Shown here piece by piece: positions 7,738-17,686 of a DNA stretch of 36,580 nt. Source of the stretch: an uncultured Acetatifactor sp. GTDB lineage: Bacteria; Bacillota; Clostridia; Lachnospirales; Lachnospiraceae. The translations under genes were made by a program, and so were the position numbers. The notes under the pieces are model-generated. The model saw only the letters and a list, made by a program, of their open reading frames with translations. It was not told the origin of the DNA and did no database searches. Position 1 is the stretch's first letter, and each line of letters opens with the position of its first letter. Location of the stretch: contig CAKRRU010000012.1 in assembly GCA_934394515.1 (NCBI GenBank), forward strand, positions 1-36,580, written 5' to 3'.

Positions 7738-9636
7738 TTATGCCACCTTTGTATTTATCGTTGTCCCATGGACACCGCTTACCATTTCCCCATCTGTCAG
7801 CCGCGATGAAAACATTGCCGCAATTACAGGTAAGGTCACCATGATCGGGAACAGATAACGTACCTGCACTACCGGTCCCAACAACATCGTTCCGAAATAA
7901 AGAAACGGCAGCAGACTCATCTGAAAACACTGTATCCGCTTCTTATACAGACAAAATACCATCAGCAGAAAAAGCCCCCAGCTGTAAAAAGATCCATGGA
8001 AAATGATGGAGAGCACCGGCCAGTCATTAAAACAGTTGCCGCTTACGATTTCTTCCAACACTTTCTCAAACGCAGGGAATTTTGATTCGTGCTCTATGCT
8101 GCCGTATCCTTCGATCTCCGAAGAAGTATAGGTAAAAAGGACACCATATCGTTCCTCTGTGCCATATCCCAGGTTCTCCGCCCAGGAATAATCATCCCAG
8201 AACCAATACCCTCTGGTCAGTTCCAGGAAGGCATCGATGAACTCATTCGGATAACGTTTTGCCACCCGCAGCCAGTCGGTCAGCAGTTGTTTCTGATCGT
8301 CTGTATAAGGCGCAACATTTACGGTACTTTTTATGGCATCTGCCAACGGTGCGTAATAACTCCCCCACCGTTCTCTGTCCACATATTTCTCTAACAGTGC
8401 TGCCAGTTCCGGATCCTGTTTCTCCAGCTCGTCTCCGTGATAATAAGCCACTCTGGCAAACTGCTGGATAGGAACACTGTAAGCTTCTATCTTGGGTGCA
8501 CTCAATTGTGTACCTATCGCTGTGTGAATTACATTTCTGGCCGCTATCTCTCCCACTACCAGACATATTCCAAGGATCAGTATCCCCAGTTTTTCCTTTT
8601 TCGGCCGCAGGATCAACAAAAGCGCCATAAATACCGCCACCGCATATACTGCATTATTACGGAACTGCATCATGAGACAGCCCTCTGACACCAGAAGAAT
8701 GTTCATGATTATTTTCTTCTTCCCACTGCTGAAATAATTTCTCTCCAACAGCAGTAAAAAGAAAAGTGTAAACAAAACAGTAAACAGTGTATCCTTGGTC
8801 GTACATACCACCAAAACAGTATTATATGGAAAAATCGCAAAAAACAGCGTGGTTAACACCACCAGCCATTTTTTAGCGCTCATACGCCAGATCATCGCAA
8901 CGGCATAGCCCATTATCAATGCATACAGAAGCATCTGAAATACCGCCATACATGCCATTCCCGTCTGATAAGACCCAAGAGCGGAGCCGATCTGTAAAAA
9001 AAGCCAGATCAGCCAGGTATGTGCAATGGGCTGCAGCGGATAGAACCATACCAGTCCTTTATAAGCTTCGTTGACCTGTCTGTGAAAATCGTAAGACATA
9101 ATGATGGGATAATAAGCAAGCCATACCGGGATCAGACACAGAAAGATGCCTGCCGCTGCCACTGCAAACACGATTCCGCTCTTCCATCGTCTGCCGTTCT
9201 CCTGCACTTCTTCTGCCGGCTTCACCTTTTCTATGCCTTCAAACAATAGATTTACAAACGGAAATGCCGTCACTCCCAGACAGCCGGCACGGATCAGTAT
9301 CATTCCTTTTCCGCGGATACCGCACTCCGTCATCCCCAGGCTCTGCAGCTGGTATCCCATTACCATAGACACAGCAAACAGGAAACTGATCACTGCCGCA
9401 TAGCAGATCCTGCGTTTCCTGTCACTTTTCTCCTCTATTTTCCTAAGACTTGTCTCCGTCTGCTGCAGCAAAAAAAAGATACCCACTGCCAGCAGAATAT
9501 TTAAAACACTGTAATAGATCCGGTTCACCGGCTGAAGGCTGAGCAGATATGCCACACCATAGACACCGCACATCGTCAAAACGGCTTTTCCGAAAGTTCC
9601 TTTATATTTCATCCAAATTTCTTTTGTAATTTTCAA
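7738..9636 (-). CDS. DUF6020 family polytopic membrane protein
   Basis: This 632-residue protein has many hydrophobic segments (about 13) and one large extracytoplasmic region (about residues 370-540) before the last helices. The overall layout, with AYYPIIMSYDFHRQVNEA after a membrane helix and CTTKDTLFTVLFTLFF, matches DUF6020. That family resembles GT-C mannosyltransferase-like proteins involved in cell-surface glycans; the donor and acceptor are unknown. The start appears to be TTG at 9636 because AGGGGGCG lies about 10 bp upstream. The first in-frame ATG, at 9612, has no ribosome binding site. It is followed after 3 bp by the coiled-coil membrane protein. Confidence 0.75.
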   Translation of the reverse strand: MKITKEIWMKYKGTFGKAVLTMCGVYGVAYLLSLQPVNRIYYSVLNILLAVGIFFLLQQTETSLRKIEEKSDRKRRICYAAVISFLFAVSMVMGYQLQSLGMTECGIRGKGMILIRAGCLGVTAFPFVNLLFEGIEKVKPAEEVQENGRRWKSGIVFAVAAAGIFLCLIPVWLAYYPIIMSYDFHRQVNEAYKGLVWFYPLQPIAHTWLIWLFLQIGSALGSYQTGMACMAVFQMLLYALIMGYAVAMIWRMSAKKWLVVLTTLFFAIFPYNTVLVVCTTKDTLFTVLFTLFFLLLLERNYFSSGKKKIIMNILLVSEGCLMMQFRNNAVYAVAVFMALLLILRPKKEKLGILILGICLVVGEIAARNVIHTAIGTQLSAPKIEAYSVPIQQFARVAYYHGDELEKQDPELAALLEKYVDRERWGSYYAPLADAIKSTVNVAPYTDDQKQLLTDWLRVAKRYPNEFIDAFLELTRGYWFWDDYSWAENLGYGTEERYGVLFTYTSSEIEGYGSIEHESKFPAFEKVLEEIVSGNCFNDWPVLSIIFHGSFYSWGLFLLMVFCLYKKRIQCFQMSLLPFLYFGTMLLGPVVQVRYLFPIMVTLPVIAAMFSSRLTDGEMVSGVHGTTINTKVA

Positions 9637-9690
9637 TCTTAGGACGCCCCCTGAAATATCGGAACCGGGTAAACGGCCCCGATCATGATA

Positions 9691-11118
9691 TTATTGTTTT
9701 TTCGTCAACAGGCACACGGTCTCTACATTTGCGGTCCAGGGGAACTGATCCACTGCCACAGCCTTGTCCACCCGGTAACCGTTTTCTAAAAATACTTCGA
9801 GATCTCTCACCAGGCTGGTAGGTTTGCAGGAAATGTAGACAATATGGTCTACCCCGTATGCAATGATCTTGGGCAATGCCTTGGGATGGATACCGTCTCT
9901 GGGAGGATCCAGAATGATCATATCCGGTTTTTCTTCCACTTCATCCAGCACTTTCAATACATCTCCGGCAATGAATTCACAGTTATCCAGTCCATTGGCT
10001 GCGGCATTTTTCTTTGCCGCTTCCACGGCTTCCTCAACGATTTCCACACCGATGACCTTTCCGGCTGCCGGAGCCATGAGCTGTGCTATGGTACCGGTAC
10101 CGCTGTAGAGATCGAATACGATCTTGTTGCTGCCGCCAAGATCTCCCACATAATCTCTCGCCGTCTGATACAGTACTTCTGCGCTGTAGGAGTTTGTCTG
10201 GAAAAAGGAGAACGTGGAAATCTTGAACTTCAGTCCTAACAACTCTTCATAAAAATACTCCTGTCCGTACAGTAACTCCGTACGGTCACTCTGCACCACA
10301 TCCGCAATGGAATCATTCGTGATATGCAGGATCCCGGCGAATTTTCCGGAAAGTTTACCATCCTGTTCAAGTGTAAGCAGCAGATCCCGGAATCCAAAGA
10401 TCAGCGTATCTGTATCCACTGCTTCCGATGTCTCTGTTCCCTGCTGCCATGGATTCTGGGAAGTCGTTACCAGCGCCACCAGAATTTCTCCGGTACGGGA
10501 AGCCTTGCGCACCAGCAGATGACGCAAGAAGCCCTCATGGCTCATTCTGTGAAAAAAAGATGCCCCGGTCTGTGCGAAATAATCTCTCACCGACTGTAAG
10601 ATCAGACGGTAATCCGCATCCACGATCTCACAATCCGCTACGGTCACAATGTCGTAAAAACTGCCTCTCTTGTGCATGCCCAGCGCCAGTGGTCCGTCCT
10701 TGTACTCATCCCCGAAGGAAAATTCCATCTTATTACGGTATTCATATGCCTTCGGGCTGCCCTTGATCCCTTCAAATGTCCATTCTTCCGCCTGTCTGCA
10801 GAGTACACTGTCCAACAGCCTTTTTACCTGTTCCTCTTTGACCTTCAGCTGTTCCTCATAGGGAAGAGACAGATAAGTACATCCGCCGCACAACCCAAAA
10901 AGGGAACACGTACGGCCGGTTTCCAAAGGTGACTTTTCCGTCACCTCCAGAAGCCTTCCTTCCGCCTTCCCTTTGCGTACTTTATTCACCGAGAATTTAA
11001 CCTTCTGTCCGGGCAGGCTGTTCTTGACTACGGCAGTCTCATCTCCCACACAGACGATCCCTTTGTTGGGAAAATCGACCCTTACAACAGATCCTTCGTA
11101 TACCTGTCCTTTTTTCAT
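9691..11118 (-). CDS. rlmD: 23S rRNA (uracil-C5)-methyltransferase, RlmCD/RumA type
   Basis: This 475-residue SAM-dependent enzyme methylates uridine in 23S rRNA; in Firmicutes one RlmCD often modifies both U747 and U1939. An N-terminal TRAM domain (1-60) is followed by a [4Fe-4S] cluster site: C71, C77, C80 and probably C163. The SAM motif is DLYSGTGTIAQ. DPPRDG and the catalytic Cys431 in YISCKPTSLVRDL follow, with FFQTNSYSAEVLY upstream. GGAGAG precedes the ATG. It follows the small acidic membrane protein by 3 bp, so they share a transcript. The exact target uridines cannot be decided from sequence. Confidence 0.92.
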   Translation of the reverse strand: MKKGQVYEGSVVRVDFPNKGIVCVGDETAVVKNSLPGQKVKFSVNKVRKGKAEGRLLEVTEKSPLETGRTCSLFGLCGGCTYLSLPYEEQLKVKEEQVKRLLDSVLCRQAEEWTFEGIKGSPKAYEYRNKMEFSFGDEYKDGPLALGMHKRGSFYDIVTVADCEIVDADYRLILQSVRDYFAQTGASFFHRMSHEGFLRHLLVRKASRTGEILVALVTTSQNPWQQGTETSEAVDTDTLIFGFRDLLLTLEQDGKLSGKFAGILHITNDSIADVVQSDRTELLYGQEYFYEELLGLKFKISTFSFFQTNSYSAEVLYQTARDYVGDLGGSNKIVFDLYSGTGTIAQLMAPAAGKVIGVEIVEEAVEAAKKNAAANGLDNCEFIAGDVLKVLDEVEEKPDMIILDPPRDGIHPKALPKIIAYGVDHIVYISCKPTSLVRDLEVFLENGYRVDKAVAVDQFPWTANVETVCLLTKKQ

Positions 11119-11121
11119 GGA

Positions 11122-11421
11122 TTAATTCTCTCCTTCATCCTCGAAGAAGTCGTCATCATCCTCTTCCACATCATCTGCTTCATCTTCGAAATCATCCTCG
11201 AAGTCCTCCAGATAATCCTGTGCAAAGAAGAAACGGTATACGGCGTAAGCCACTGCTGCAACGGCAGCTACGGCACCGATGATCGCCAATACCCATACCA
11301 GGATATTGCGTTCCTTCTTCTCTTCCGCTTCCTTACCGAGAAGCTTATTGAGCTTCTTCAATTCGCTGACCTTCAGTTCGTTCAGCTTGTCAATGTCTAC
11401 CAGATTTTCTAATTTGTTCAT
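11122..11421 (-). CDS. Small single-pass membrane protein with acidic tail
   Basis: This 99-residue product has a charged N-terminal part rich in Lys, Leu and Glu, one membrane helix (VWVLAIIGAVAAVAAVAYAV) and a C-terminal tail that is almost entirely Asp/Glu. It resembles small Lachnospiraceae proteins sometimes labelled DUF4366-like, but I would not assert the family. The ATG at 11421 is chosen because GGCAGG lies upstream; an ATG 8 codons earlier has only a weak site. It is co-transcribed with the rRNA methyltransferase 3 bp downstream. Function is unknown. Confidence 0.65.
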   Translation of the reverse strand: MNKLENLVDIDKLNELKVSELKKLNKLLGKEAEEKKERNILVWVLAIIGAVAAVAAVAYAVYRFFFAQDYLEDFEDDFEDEADDVEEDDDDFFEDEGEN

Positions 11422-11491
11422 ATCATTTACCTGCCTTTCCGACATCCGTTTTCTCTTTACGGATACAAAGCAATTATTTTCATTCCTTTAT

Positions 11492-11500
11492 ATCATACCA
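11492..11500 (-). promoter_or_regulatory. Extended -10 promoter for the acidic membrane protein and rlmD
   Basis: On the minus strand TGG followed by TATGAT forms an extended -10 (TGnTATnnT), about 70 bp upstream of the small membrane protein. The -35 region (TAGTAA-like, 17 bp away) is poor. Moderate support only. Confidence 0.45.
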
Positions 11501-11538
11501 TGTTTTCAAAAAAATTACTATAGACTTCTCAGAATATC

Positions 11539-13923
11539 TTACACGGGTTTTAATTTTGCAAAAGATGCATACATGATCTTCTGTCCTGCTCTGTCGAATT
11601 CCACAGTTACTTTATAATCTCTGGGTTCACGCACAATGTTAAGTACGGTGCCTTCTCCGTATTTCATGTGGCGCACTCTGTCCCCTATGCTATACTCCAG
11701 TGCATCCGGTGCTTTGAACTCCGTTCCCTTCTGCAAACCCGCCAGCTGGTTCAGACCGCCGATTCCTTTGGAAATATACGGTTTATCCGCTTTTGCCGTA
11801 ACCCGCGGTTTCAGTGTTGCCTTGGGCCTTGGATCAAATCCGGTATTACCGAAACCGCCGAATCCGCTGCTTGCACCCGAACCGGATCCGGGAGAAGCGA
11901 TCACCTCCAGCCCCATTGCCCTAAGTGCCGCTTCATTTGCCCTTCTTGTCTGAAAATCTTCCAGATCTTCATCATGGTATCTTCTGCTCTGGGGTGGTGT
12001 ATTATCCATCAGTTCCTTCGGAATTTCTCTCACGAAACGGCTCACCGGATTGTACTGCGTCTCTCCGCGAAGCATTCTGCTGCGTGCACAGGTCAGTGTC
12101 AGGTCTTCCTTGGCTCTGGTAATTCCCACATAAGCCAGCCTTCTCTCTTCCTCGATTTCCATGGGATCATCGGAAGCGATGGTCATAAAGCCCGGAAAAA
12201 GCCCATCCTCCATGCCTGCCAGATAGACTACCGGGAACTCCAGACCTTTCGCGCTGTGTAATGTCATCAAAAGTACTCTGTTGTCGCCGTTTTCCACATT
12301 ATCAATATCGGCCACCAGCATGATCTCTTCCAGGAATTCCGACAGATTCGGCTCATCATGGGTTTCTTCGTAAGCTGCCGCCTTAGTGATCAATTCGTCT
12401 ACGTTTCCGAGACGGTCTTCGGCGGATTCCTCATCCTGATCCTTCAGATACTCCGCATATTCGATATTCTCCAGAAGTGCCTTGATCAGATCCGGCAGTG
12501 TATAGGAAGATAAGCCGCTTCGTAACACCCGGATCAGATTGACGAATCCTTTGATTTTTGTTTCCGCTCTTCCCAGGCCTTTGATCTGGTCCGCTTCACA
12601 CAGGGCATCAAACAGCGTAATGTCCTTCATCTGTGCGTAGTCCGCCACTTTTTCCAGGGAAGCGTTGCCGATGCTGCGCTTCGGTACATTAATGATCCTG
12701 CGCAGTGCCACTTCATCCCTGCCGTTATCGATGGTCTTCAGATAAGCCAGAATATCACGGATCTCCTGTCTGGCGTAGAAGTTCACACCACCTACCACAT
12801 GATAGGGAATTCCTTCCACCACCATACGTTCTTCCAGCAGGCGTGACTGGGCATTGGTACGATACAATACGGCACAATCCGCATAAGCCAGGCCGTTCTT
12901 TTTCACCTTGTCCCCGATATCATCGGCAATGTATTCCGCCTCTTCATAAGCATTATCAAATTGTCTGAAATGAATTCTGCTGCCGGCACCTTTTTCGGTC
13001 CACAGTGCCTTTTCCTTACGTCCCCTGTTATTCCTGATCACCGCATTGGCCGCATCCAGAATATTCTGTGTGGAACGGTAGTTCTGTTCCAGTTTGATCA
13101 CCTTGGCATCCGGATATATTTTTTCATAATCCAGAATGTTGCGGATATTTGCTCCACGGAATTTATAAATAGACTGGTCATCATCACCCACCACACATAA
13201 ATTGCGATATCCGTCCGCCAGCAGGCGGATCAGCTCAAACTGCGCAGTATTCGTATCCTGGTACTCATCCACCATAATATATCTGAAACGTTCCTGATAG
13301 TTATGGAGCACTTCCGGACAGTTTTTAAAAAGTTCTACCGTTTTGACAATGATATCATCAAAATCCAGCGCGTTGCTCTTCTTCATTGTCTCCTGATATT
13401 CCCTGTAGACTCTGGCTGTCACGGACTTACGGTAATCCCCGGCGGATTTCACTTCGAATTCACGCACATCCACCAGTTCATCCTTTGCCGATGAAATCTC
13501 TGAAAGTAATGTACGCTCCTTGTACATCTTGGTATCGATATTCAGTCTCTTGCATACCTGTTTGATCACCGTTTTCTGGTCATCCGTATCGTAGATCGTA
13601 AAATTCGTGTCATATCCCAGCCGGTCGATATGTCTTCTCAGAATTCTCATACAGGTGGCATGGAATGTCGCCACCCATACCTGATCCGCACCGAAGCCGG
13701 CGATCTTGTCCACCCGTTCACGCATTTCCTGCGCTGCCTTGTTGGTAAAAGTAATGGCCAGAATATTCCAGGGATTCACTCCCATTTCATCGATCAGATA
13801 TGCTACTCTGTGGGTCAGGACACGGGTCTTGCCGCTCCCCGCACCCGCTAACAGAAGGAGCGGCCCTTCCGTATGAAGCACCGCTTCTTTTTGTTCTTTA
13901 TTTAAGGTATCATAAATACTCAT
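11539..13923 (-). CDS. pcrA: ATP-dependent DNA helicase PcrA/UvrD
   Basis: This complete 794-residue superfamily 1A 3'-5' helicase acts in DNA repair and in clearing RecA or replication conflicts. Motif I is AGAGSGKTR (26-34). Motif II is DEYQDT, followed by GDDDQSIYKFRGAN, QNYRST, TLHSAKGLEF and RLAYVGITRAKE (motif VI). The C-terminal tail has a Gly/Phe-rich stretch and a Tudor-like end, GDRVRHMKYGEGTV, which in PcrA contacts RNA polymerase. The ATG at 13923 lies 3 bp after the preceding stop codon, with a distant AAAGGG. A second, shorter UvrD-like helicase is at the right edge of the window. Confidence 0.95.
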   Translation of the reverse strand: MSIYDTLNKEQKEAVLHTEGPLLLLAGAGSGKTRVLTHRVAYLIDEMGVNPWNILAITFTNKAAQEMRERVDKIAGFGADQVWVATFHATCMRILRRHIDRLGYDTNFTIYDTDDQKTVIKQVCKRLNIDTKMYKERTLLSEISSAKDELVDVREFEVKSAGDYRKSVTARVYREYQETMKKSNALDFDDIIVKTVELFKNCPEVLHNYQERFRYIMVDEYQDTNTAQFELIRLLADGYRNLCVVGDDDQSIYKFRGANIRNILDYEKIYPDAKVIKLEQNYRSTQNILDAANAVIRNNRGRKEKALWTEKGAGSRIHFRQFDNAYEEAEYIADDIGDKVKKNGLAYADCAVLYRTNAQSRLLEERMVVEGIPYHVVGGVNFYARQEIRDILAYLKTIDNGRDEVALRRIINVPKRSIGNASLEKVADYAQMKDITLFDALCEADQIKGLGRAETKIKGFVNLIRVLRSGLSSYTLPDLIKALLENIEYAEYLKDQDEESAEDRLGNVDELITKAAAYEETHDEPNLSEFLEEIMLVADIDNVENGDNRVLLMTLHSAKGLEFPVVYLAGMEDGLFPGFMTIASDDPMEIEEERRLAYVGITRAKEDLTLTCARSRMLRGETQYNPVSRFVREIPKELMDNTPPQSRRYHDEDLEDFQTRRANEAALRAMGLEVIASPGSGSGASSGFGGFGNTGFDPRPKATLKPRVTAKADKPYISKGIGGLNQLAGLQKGTEFKAPDALEYSIGDRVRHMKYGEGTVLNIVREPRDYKVTVEFDRAGQKIMYASFAKLKPV

Positions 13924-13926
13924 GAA

Positions 13927-16812
13927 TTACGCATTATCCCTTTCATTAAATTGCTGCAGAAACTTTCTGAAATCTTCGATTGGCATAGGCTTTGCATAAA
14001 AATATCCCTGCACGATATCACAGTCCGCCAGCCGCAGCATGTCTAACTGTTCTTTCGTCTCCACGCCCTCTGCCAATACCTTGAAACCGAGATGCTTCAA
14101 CATTTCAGTCAGATATTTGATAATTGTCAATGCCGTTTCTTCCCGTTCACTGTTCATGGTATCATCCAGAAACTGCTTGTCCAGCTTTACCGTATCCACC
14201 GCTACCTTGGATAACAGGTTCAGGGAAGAATAACCGCTGCCGAAATCATCCACCGAGATCTCCACGCCTTTCCCCCTGAGGGTCTCCAGATTATTGGTCA
14301 GTTTATTCAGATCCGACATAAAGACAGACTCCGTCACTTCTACTTCCAGAAGTCTGCTCGGTACCTTATACTCTTTCAGCCGTTTTAAAATATTCGGTAC
14401 AAAGTCCGTATATTCATTATGTCTTCTGGAGAAATTCACCGAGATCGGTACCACTTCTTCTCCCTGTGCAAGGGCGTCCCGCAAATATTCCATCACCTGA
14501 TCCAGTACCGCGAAATCCACCTTGGTAACGAAGCCGTTTCGTTCAAAAACATCAATAAATCTCCCCGGCATCACCATAGAGCCGTCCGCTCTGATCCATC
14601 TTACCAGTGCTTCCGCCCCGACTACCTTCCCGGTATGCAGTGACACCTTGGGCTGCAGGTATGCACGGAATTCTTTATTGTTATACGCACTGACCATGCC
14701 GGATACGATTTCTCTGGTATTCTCCAGATCTTTGCGGATCTTCTCCGTATAGATCTCCACCGCACTGTCTACCTTCTGGGTCTTGCACTGTTTTCTGGCC
14801 TCATTGGCATTGTCCATCATAGAGGACACAGACCAGTCATTCTCCCGGATCTCGTACATTCCCGTAGCGATGACCAGATTACACTGGTCGTACCGGCTGT
14901 TGGTCTTCCGGACAAAAGCATCGGTGAATTCCAGATATTCGTCCTTTGCATTCTCCACCGTGTCTTCTTTCAGTGCGCCTACAAAATGATCCGATGTCAC
15001 ACGGCAGAAAAGCACTCCGTTCTCGCACTTTTCCTGCAGCGCTATGGCAAAATCATGCAGGATCCGGTCGCCTACCTCATAGCCGTACATTTCATTCACA
15101 TACTGGAAATTAGAGAAATCCGAAGAGACAAAATACAATCCGTTTTTCCCGTGGGTCGCCATATAGCTTTCCATCTGATCCACAAAGCGGTTATATACCG
15201 GCAATCCCGTCAGGGCATCATAATTCAGCTTCCGGTTTAATTCCCGTTGGTCTTTCTCTGCATTCTTAAGTTTTCTGAGCCTGTTAAAGATCTGATGGGA
15301 GATCTTGCAAAGTGCGTTTTTTTCCTTCTGCCATTTTCTGTCCGTGTGGCGGTCCGTAAAAATAACGCTGGCTTTTACCCCCTTCGATGCCGTGGACATG
15401 ACGATCATTACAGACTTTGCTTCCTCTTTGTAGATATCCGGAGTCTCCTCCTGTCTGTAGATCACGGCTCCGGAATCATCTGCATTTTTCCGGATCCTGT
15501 CCCATTCAAATACACCGGGGTTCAGAATTCTCTTTGCAAAATTTTCTTTTTCTTCCCGGTTCCACTGATAGCGGATCATAGGTCCGGATTCCGCGTTCTC
15601 CACACATATCATATCATCAATGCCGAAAAAGCTGCAGGTACGCTCACAGAGTACTTTCAGTGCGCTTGTCAGATTGGACACATTTTCCAACAGATCGATG
15701 CAGAACAGCACAAGATCTTCCTCACTGTCAAACCGGGCTTCTTTATGTACGATCTCATCCTCTTTGTTCTCTTCGCTTTTTAAATAGCTCTTTCCCGGCA
15801 ATGCCACGCCTTCCACGACATCCAGCAGATAAAAAGCTCCCTTGCCTTTACTTTTCACCTGATATAATGCCGCATCCGCCCATTGGAACAGCAGGTTGTA
15901 ATCCGTCACCGTTCCGTCCGTTACCGCCACACCAAGGCTGCAGGAGATACGCAGTCCGGTCTTGTCATCATCATAACGGTCAGACATGCAGCGGTTCAGC
16001 TGTTTCAGTTTCTCTTCCAGCATTCCACGGTCCATGTCTTCCACATAAAATACAAACTCATCACCGCCGATCCTGCCGCGCATCGCATCGGGAAAATGCT
16101 TCGTCATTTCATCTGCAAAAGAGCACAATACCGCATCTCCGAACAGATGGCCGTTGGTATCGTTGATCTTTTTAAAGCTGTCCACGTCCAGGACCACCAG
16201 ATAGCCTGTATGTCCCTGTTTCAACTGCTGCAGTCTTTCTGCGATCCGCTGTTTGATCGTAGAGTTATTCCACAGTCCCGTCAGTGAATCCTTCTGCGAT
16301 TTTTCACGCAGCTCCCACTCTTTTTTCTTCTGTTCGTCAATATCACAGACTTTTCCCAAAACCCGTTCCGGCTCTCCCTTTTCATCGTAAAAAGTCTGTC
16401 CGATGACTTTCACCCACCGGGGGCTGCCGTCCGCATCTGTCTTACAGAGTTCAATATAGATATCCGGTTTCCCGCTGCGCAGTGCTTCCGCCAGCTGCTG
16501 TTCCACGGTCTCCGTCCGGTTCCCCGCCTCTCTGATGAGATGATCCGTATACCCAGCCGTGATCTGGTCGGGATACAGAATTCCTTCTCCCGGACCGGCA
16601 TAGTACATCTTGTCATTCAAAATATCGTATTCGAAGATCAGATCTCCGGACATACGGATCACGGCCATCAGCTTTTCTCTTTCCCGATGCAGTTCCTTAT
16701 TGGCCGCATCCAGCTGTCTGTCCACGTCCTGTACATTTTGTGTTGTAACCCTGTTCTCCACTCCCATACCCTCTTCTCTCATGCAGCCCTCTCTAACAGA
16801 AGTTCTTTTCAT
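13927..16812 (-). CDS. PAS-GGDEF-GAF-like-GGDEF(degenerate)-EAL cyclic-di-GMP protein
   Basis: This 961-residue cytoplasmic protein has no membrane segment. A short coiled coil leads to a PAS-like domain (about 45-165). GGDEF domain 1 follows (about 175-335) with an intact RIGGDEF; the usual RxxD inhibitory site reads HFPD. Next comes a GAF-like region (about 355-510), then GGDEF domain 2 (about 530-690), in which the motif is SDHF and therefore inactive. The EAL domain (about 700-955) keeps EALVRW, VNFS, EVTES, VDDFGSGYS, KLDKQF, LAEGVET and QGYFYAKP, so phosphodiesterase activity is expected. The start is the ATG at 16812 with GGAAG upstream; GTG at 16848 and ATG at 16782 are alternatives. 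It lies 1 bp after the Tim44-like gene and 3 bp before pcrA. Confidence 0.85.
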   Translation of the reverse strand: MKRTSVREGCMREEGMGVENRVTTQNVQDVDRQLDAANKELHREREKLMAVIRMSGDLIFEYDILNDKMYYAGPGEGILYPDQITAGYTDHLIREAGNRTETVEQQLAEALRSGKPDIYIELCKTDADGSPRWVKVIGQTFYDEKGEPERVLGKVCDIDEQKKKEWELREKSQKDSLTGLWNNSTIKQRIAERLQQLKQGHTGYLVVLDVDSFKKINDTNGHLFGDAVLCSFADEMTKHFPDAMRGRIGGDEFVFYVEDMDRGMLEEKLKQLNRCMSDRYDDDKTGLRISCSLGVAVTDGTVTDYNLLFQWADAALYQVKSKGKGAFYLLDVVEGVALPGKSYLKSEENKEDEIVHKEARFDSEEDLVLFCIDLLENVSNLTSALKVLCERTCSFFGIDDMICVENAESGPMIRYQWNREEKENFAKRILNPGVFEWDRIRKNADDSGAVIYRQEETPDIYKEEAKSVMIVMSTASKGVKASVIFTDRHTDRKWQKEKNALCKISHQIFNRLRKLKNAEKDQRELNRKLNYDALTGLPVYNRFVDQMESYMATHGKNGLYFVSSDFSNFQYVNEMYGYEVGDRILHDFAIALQEKCENGVLFCRVTSDHFVGALKEDTVENAKDEYLEFTDAFVRKTNSRYDQCNLVIATGMYEIRENDWSVSSMMDNANEARKQCKTQKVDSAVEIYTEKIRKDLENTREIVSGMVSAYNNKEFRAYLQPKVSLHTGKVVGAEALVRWIRADGSMVMPGRFIDVFERNGFVTKVDFAVLDQVMEYLRDALAQGEEVVPISVNFSRRHNEYTDFVPNILKRLKEYKVPSRLLEVEVTESVFMSDLNKLTNNLETLRGKGVEISVDDFGSGYSSLNLLSKVAVDTVKLDKQFLDDTMNSEREETALTIIKYLTEMLKHLGFKVLAEGVETKEQLDMLRLADCDIVQGYFYAKPMPIEDFRKFLQQFNERDNA

Positions 16813-16813
16813 A

Positions 16814-17575
16814 CTATGCTTCTTCCACGCGACTGAAATTCCAGACACGCAGATTGTACTCTACGATGGGGGTATCACAATAAATACACTTCTTCGCTCC
16901 CAATCCCGGAAGTGGCGCCCCACAATTCGGACAATTCAGTGCCAGCCCGGCATCCGCCTGGTTCTCGATCATATCCTGATCCTGGATATAGACCAGCTCC
17001 ACATTATATTTTGCCTGTTCCTTACGATCCCTGCTACCTTTGATTACCTTGCCGTTTTCCGTCAGCGCATGAAAATACTCCACCGCCGACTGAAAGACAA
17101 TGCTCTGCCTGCCTTTCTGTTTCCGGTACTGGTGAATCTCCGTTCTGTGAATATGAATATTGTCAAAGCTCTCTTTCTGTGACCGGTTCTGTAACATTTC
17201 CAGCCGCAGTCTGAGCTGTTCTTTCAATTCGTTTGTTCCTTCCGACAAAAGTGCCGGATTCTGTCCGGTAATACCATGCAGGTAAGAAATCAATACATTT
17301 TCTGCCCTGCTCTTCATCTCGTCATAATGAAATTCCGGAAAATCTCTCATAATAGACGGCATATATAGATTCGTGGCGGAGGATACCGATTTTGGTGTCG
17401 TCTCCACTTCCAGTTCTCTCTGTTTCATTCCCTCGATCATGGAATCCGTTCCAAACAGCAGTCTGGACGTTTCCCTGACTTTCCTTTTTACAGTGCAATA
17501 TGCGTAATAAATAATCCCCGCCAGCACCAGACACAATACCAGTATTACAATGACTGCGATCAGACTTGCGCTCAT
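16814..17575 (-). CDS. Tim44-like domain protein with C-terminal zinc ribbon
   Basis: This 253-residue protein starts with one membrane helix (4-26). A middle region (about 75-205, FHYDEMKSRAENVLISYL to YNVELVYIQD) resembles the Tim44-like fold. A zinc ribbon with C215, C218, C230 and C233 (CPNCG, CIYC) is near the C-terminus, ending in VRVEEA-like polar residues. Membrane-anchored Tim44-like zinc-ribbon proteins are widespread in Firmicutes with unknown role. The ATG at 17575 has a weak GAGAG site. It follows the SPFH gene on the same strand, and both end in zinc ribbons, suggesting a shared process. Confidence 0.7.
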   Translation of the reverse strand: MSASLIAVIVILVLCLVLAGIIYYAYCTVKRKVRETSRLLFGTDSMIEGMKQRELEVETTPKSVSSATNLYMPSIMRDFPEFHYDEMKSRAENVLISYLHGITGQNPALLSEGTNELKEQLRLRLEMLQNRSQKESFDNIHIHRTEIHQYRKQKGRQSIVFQSAVEYFHALTENGKVIKGSRDRKEQAKYNVELVYIQDQDMIENQADAGLALNCPNCGAPLPGLGAKKCIYCDTPIVEYNLRVWNFSRVEEA

Positions 17576-17620
17576 TTACGTTTCTCTCTGTCTTTCATTC
17601 CGTTGTACTGTTGACAGCAA

Positions 17621-17654
17621 AGTACAGCAGACACCGAAAGGCATCCGCTGTACT
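17621..17654. other. Hairpin between SPFH and Tim44-like genes
   Basis: AGTACAGC (17621-17628) pairs with GCTGTACT (17647-17654), with an inner partly paired arm. There is no good U-tract on either strand, so this looks like an mRNA processing or stability element, or a leaky terminator, rather than a full stop between the two minus-strand genes. Confidence 0.5.
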
Positions 17655-17686
17655 GCTGTTTTCTAAAAAATATTTTTCTGAGTAGC

